The notes beneath the pieces are model-generated. The model worked only from the letters and a program-made list of their open reading frames with translations, was not told where the DNA came from and made no database searches. A stretch of 64,000 nt of DNA from Symbiodinium natans. Taxonomy: Eukaryota; Sar; Dinophyceae; Suessiales; Symbiodiniaceae. Where the stretch lies: positions 536,360-600,359 of the forward strand of contig CAJNDS010001491.1 of the NCBI GenBank assembly GCA_905221605.1. The letters are read 5' to 3'. The position numbers were made by a program, and so were the translations under genes. This document shows, piece after piece, positions 62,950 through 64,000 of the stretch (positions are counted from its first letter, which is position 1; every line of letters begins with the position of its first letter).

Positions 62950-64000
62950 TGTATATATATGTATACTATATATGTATACTAAACATATATATATATGCTC
63001 GCCCCCCCCCCCCATGATCCACACATTTGGCCTCGGGAAGGGGGTTTTGGGAGGGGGGGGGGACTCCAGACTCCAGATTTCCAGAAAAAATCTGGAGTAC
63101 CCGGGCCCCGGACTCCAGACTCCAGATTTCCAGAAAAAATCTGGAGTACCCCCAGACTCCAGACTCCAGATTTCCGTACCCCCAGACTCCAGACTCCAGA
63201 TTTCCAGAAAAAATCTGGAGTACCTCCAGACTCCAGACTCCAGATTTCCAAAAAAAATCTGGAGTACCGGGACTCTGGACTCCAGATTCTGGAGTCTGTA
63301 ATCTGGAGTCTGGGGCCGCGGGTACTCCAGATTTTTTCTGGAAATCTGGAGTCTGGAGTCCGGGGCTCGGGTACTCCAGATTTTTTCTGGAAATCTGGAG
63401 TCTGGAGTCCGGGGCGCGGGTACTCCAGATTTTTTCTGGAAATCTGGAAGATTTTTTCTGGAAATCTGGAGTCTGGAGTCCGGGGCCCGGGTACTCCAGA
63501 TTTTTTCTGGAAATCTGGAGTCTGGAGTCCGGGGCCCGGGTACTCCAGATTTTTTCTGGAAATCTGGAGTCTGGAGTCCGGGGCCCGGGTACTCCAGATT
63601 TTTTCTGGAAATCTGGAGTCTGGAGTCCGGGGCCCGGGTACTCCAGATTTTTTCTGGAAATCTGGAGTCTGGAGTCCGAGGCCCGGGTACTCCAGATTTT
63701 TTCTGGAAATCTGGAGTCTGGAGTCCGGGGCCCGGGTACTCCAGATTTTTTCTGGAAATCTGGAGTCTGGAGTCCAGGGCCCGGGTACTCCAGATTTTTT
63801 CTGGAAATCTGGAGTCTGGAGTCCGGGGCCCGGGTACTCCAGATTTTTTCTGGAAATCTGGAGTCTGGAGTCCGGGGCCCGGGTACTCCAGATTTTTTCT
63901 GGAAATCTGGAGTCTGGAGTCCGGGGCGCGGGTACTCCAGATTTTTTCTGGAAATCTGGAGTCTGGAGTCCGGGGCCCGGGTACTCCAGATTTTTTCTGG
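62950..64000. mobile_element. Second satellite-bearing element, runs off the window
   Basis: Left end (TA)n, GCTCG, C-run (62,978-63,013), like the 28.3-kb element. Inside is a 49-bp unit containing ACTCCAGATTTTTTCTGGAA and ATCTGGAGTCTGGAGTCC, which folds on itself. Units at 63,061-63,275 are in one orientation and from 63,300 onward in the other (starts at 63,324, 63,373, 63,422, 63,493, 63,542, 63,591). One unit has a 22-bp internal duplication. Confidence 0.88.

Noticed and set aside
63061-64000. CRISPR array from the 49-bp periodic repeat
   Set aside because: Units are contiguous with no unique spacers, the setting is eukaryotic, and the orientation flips midway.

Overview
The window looks like nuclear DNA of a dinoflagellate. 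The evidence is TTTAGGG-type telomere repeats scattered through most of it, tiny exons (12-130 bp), 5' splice sites that are mostly GC or GA and rarely GT, 3' splice sites almost always AG|G, high GC at third codon positions inside exons, and degenerate hAT-like and retrotransposon debris. No rRNA, tRNA, CRISPR array, bacterial operon or long intact ORF is visible. All splice calls were made by hand from the sequence.

The main gene is on the minus strand, from about 53,500 down to at least 6,133. I could join about 35 exons across phase-compatible junctions. They encode three cyclic-nucleotide-binding (CNB) domains (CNB-1 53.5-48.5 kb, CNB-2 47.9-37.5 kb, CNB-3 36.7-31.7 kb) followed by an AGC-type protein kinase domain (27.6-7.2 kb). 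This is the architecture of a cGMP-dependent protein kinase (PKG) of alveolates. Kinase landmarks in order are GQGSFGKV, YALK, NERN, HRDLKPGN, DLGFA, GTPEYMAPE, DWWALG and DRRLG. A second chain of minus-strand exons lies upstream (62.9-54.1 kb) and a third downstream (3.6-0.16 kb). I do not recognise either, and cannot say whether they are separate genes or parts of the same transcript.

The striking feature is the introns. Most exon islands have a CCCTAAA tract on their left and a TTTAGGG tract on their right. On the transcribed (minus) strand, most introns therefore read donor-(TTTAGGG)n-spacer-(CCCTAAA)n-acceptor. The two arms are complementary and could pair, bringing the splice sites together. 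Spacers carry MITE-like palindromes of at least three families, microsatellites and variant telomere-like arrays that are homogenised locally (TTTGGGG, TTTGGGGG, CTTAGGG, TTCAGGG, CCCCTAAA and others).

Region by region: 0-3.6 kb unknown exons; 4.5-5.1 kb divergent ORF fragments; 6.1-7.3 kb last kinase exons; 8.5-19.6 kb an 11-kb block without telomere tracts, holding hAT-like transposase exons, a copia-type integrase fragment and seven 27-bp hairpins, all inside one approximately 13-kb kinase intron; 20.3-27.6 kb kinase exons; 28.3-31.1 kb an element with terminal inverted repeats, a head-to-head approximately 100-bp array and a 21-bp AT-rich satellite; 31.7-53.5 kb CNB exons; 54-62.9 kb unknown exons; 62.95 kb to the end a second head-to-head satellite (49-bp unit) that runs off the window.
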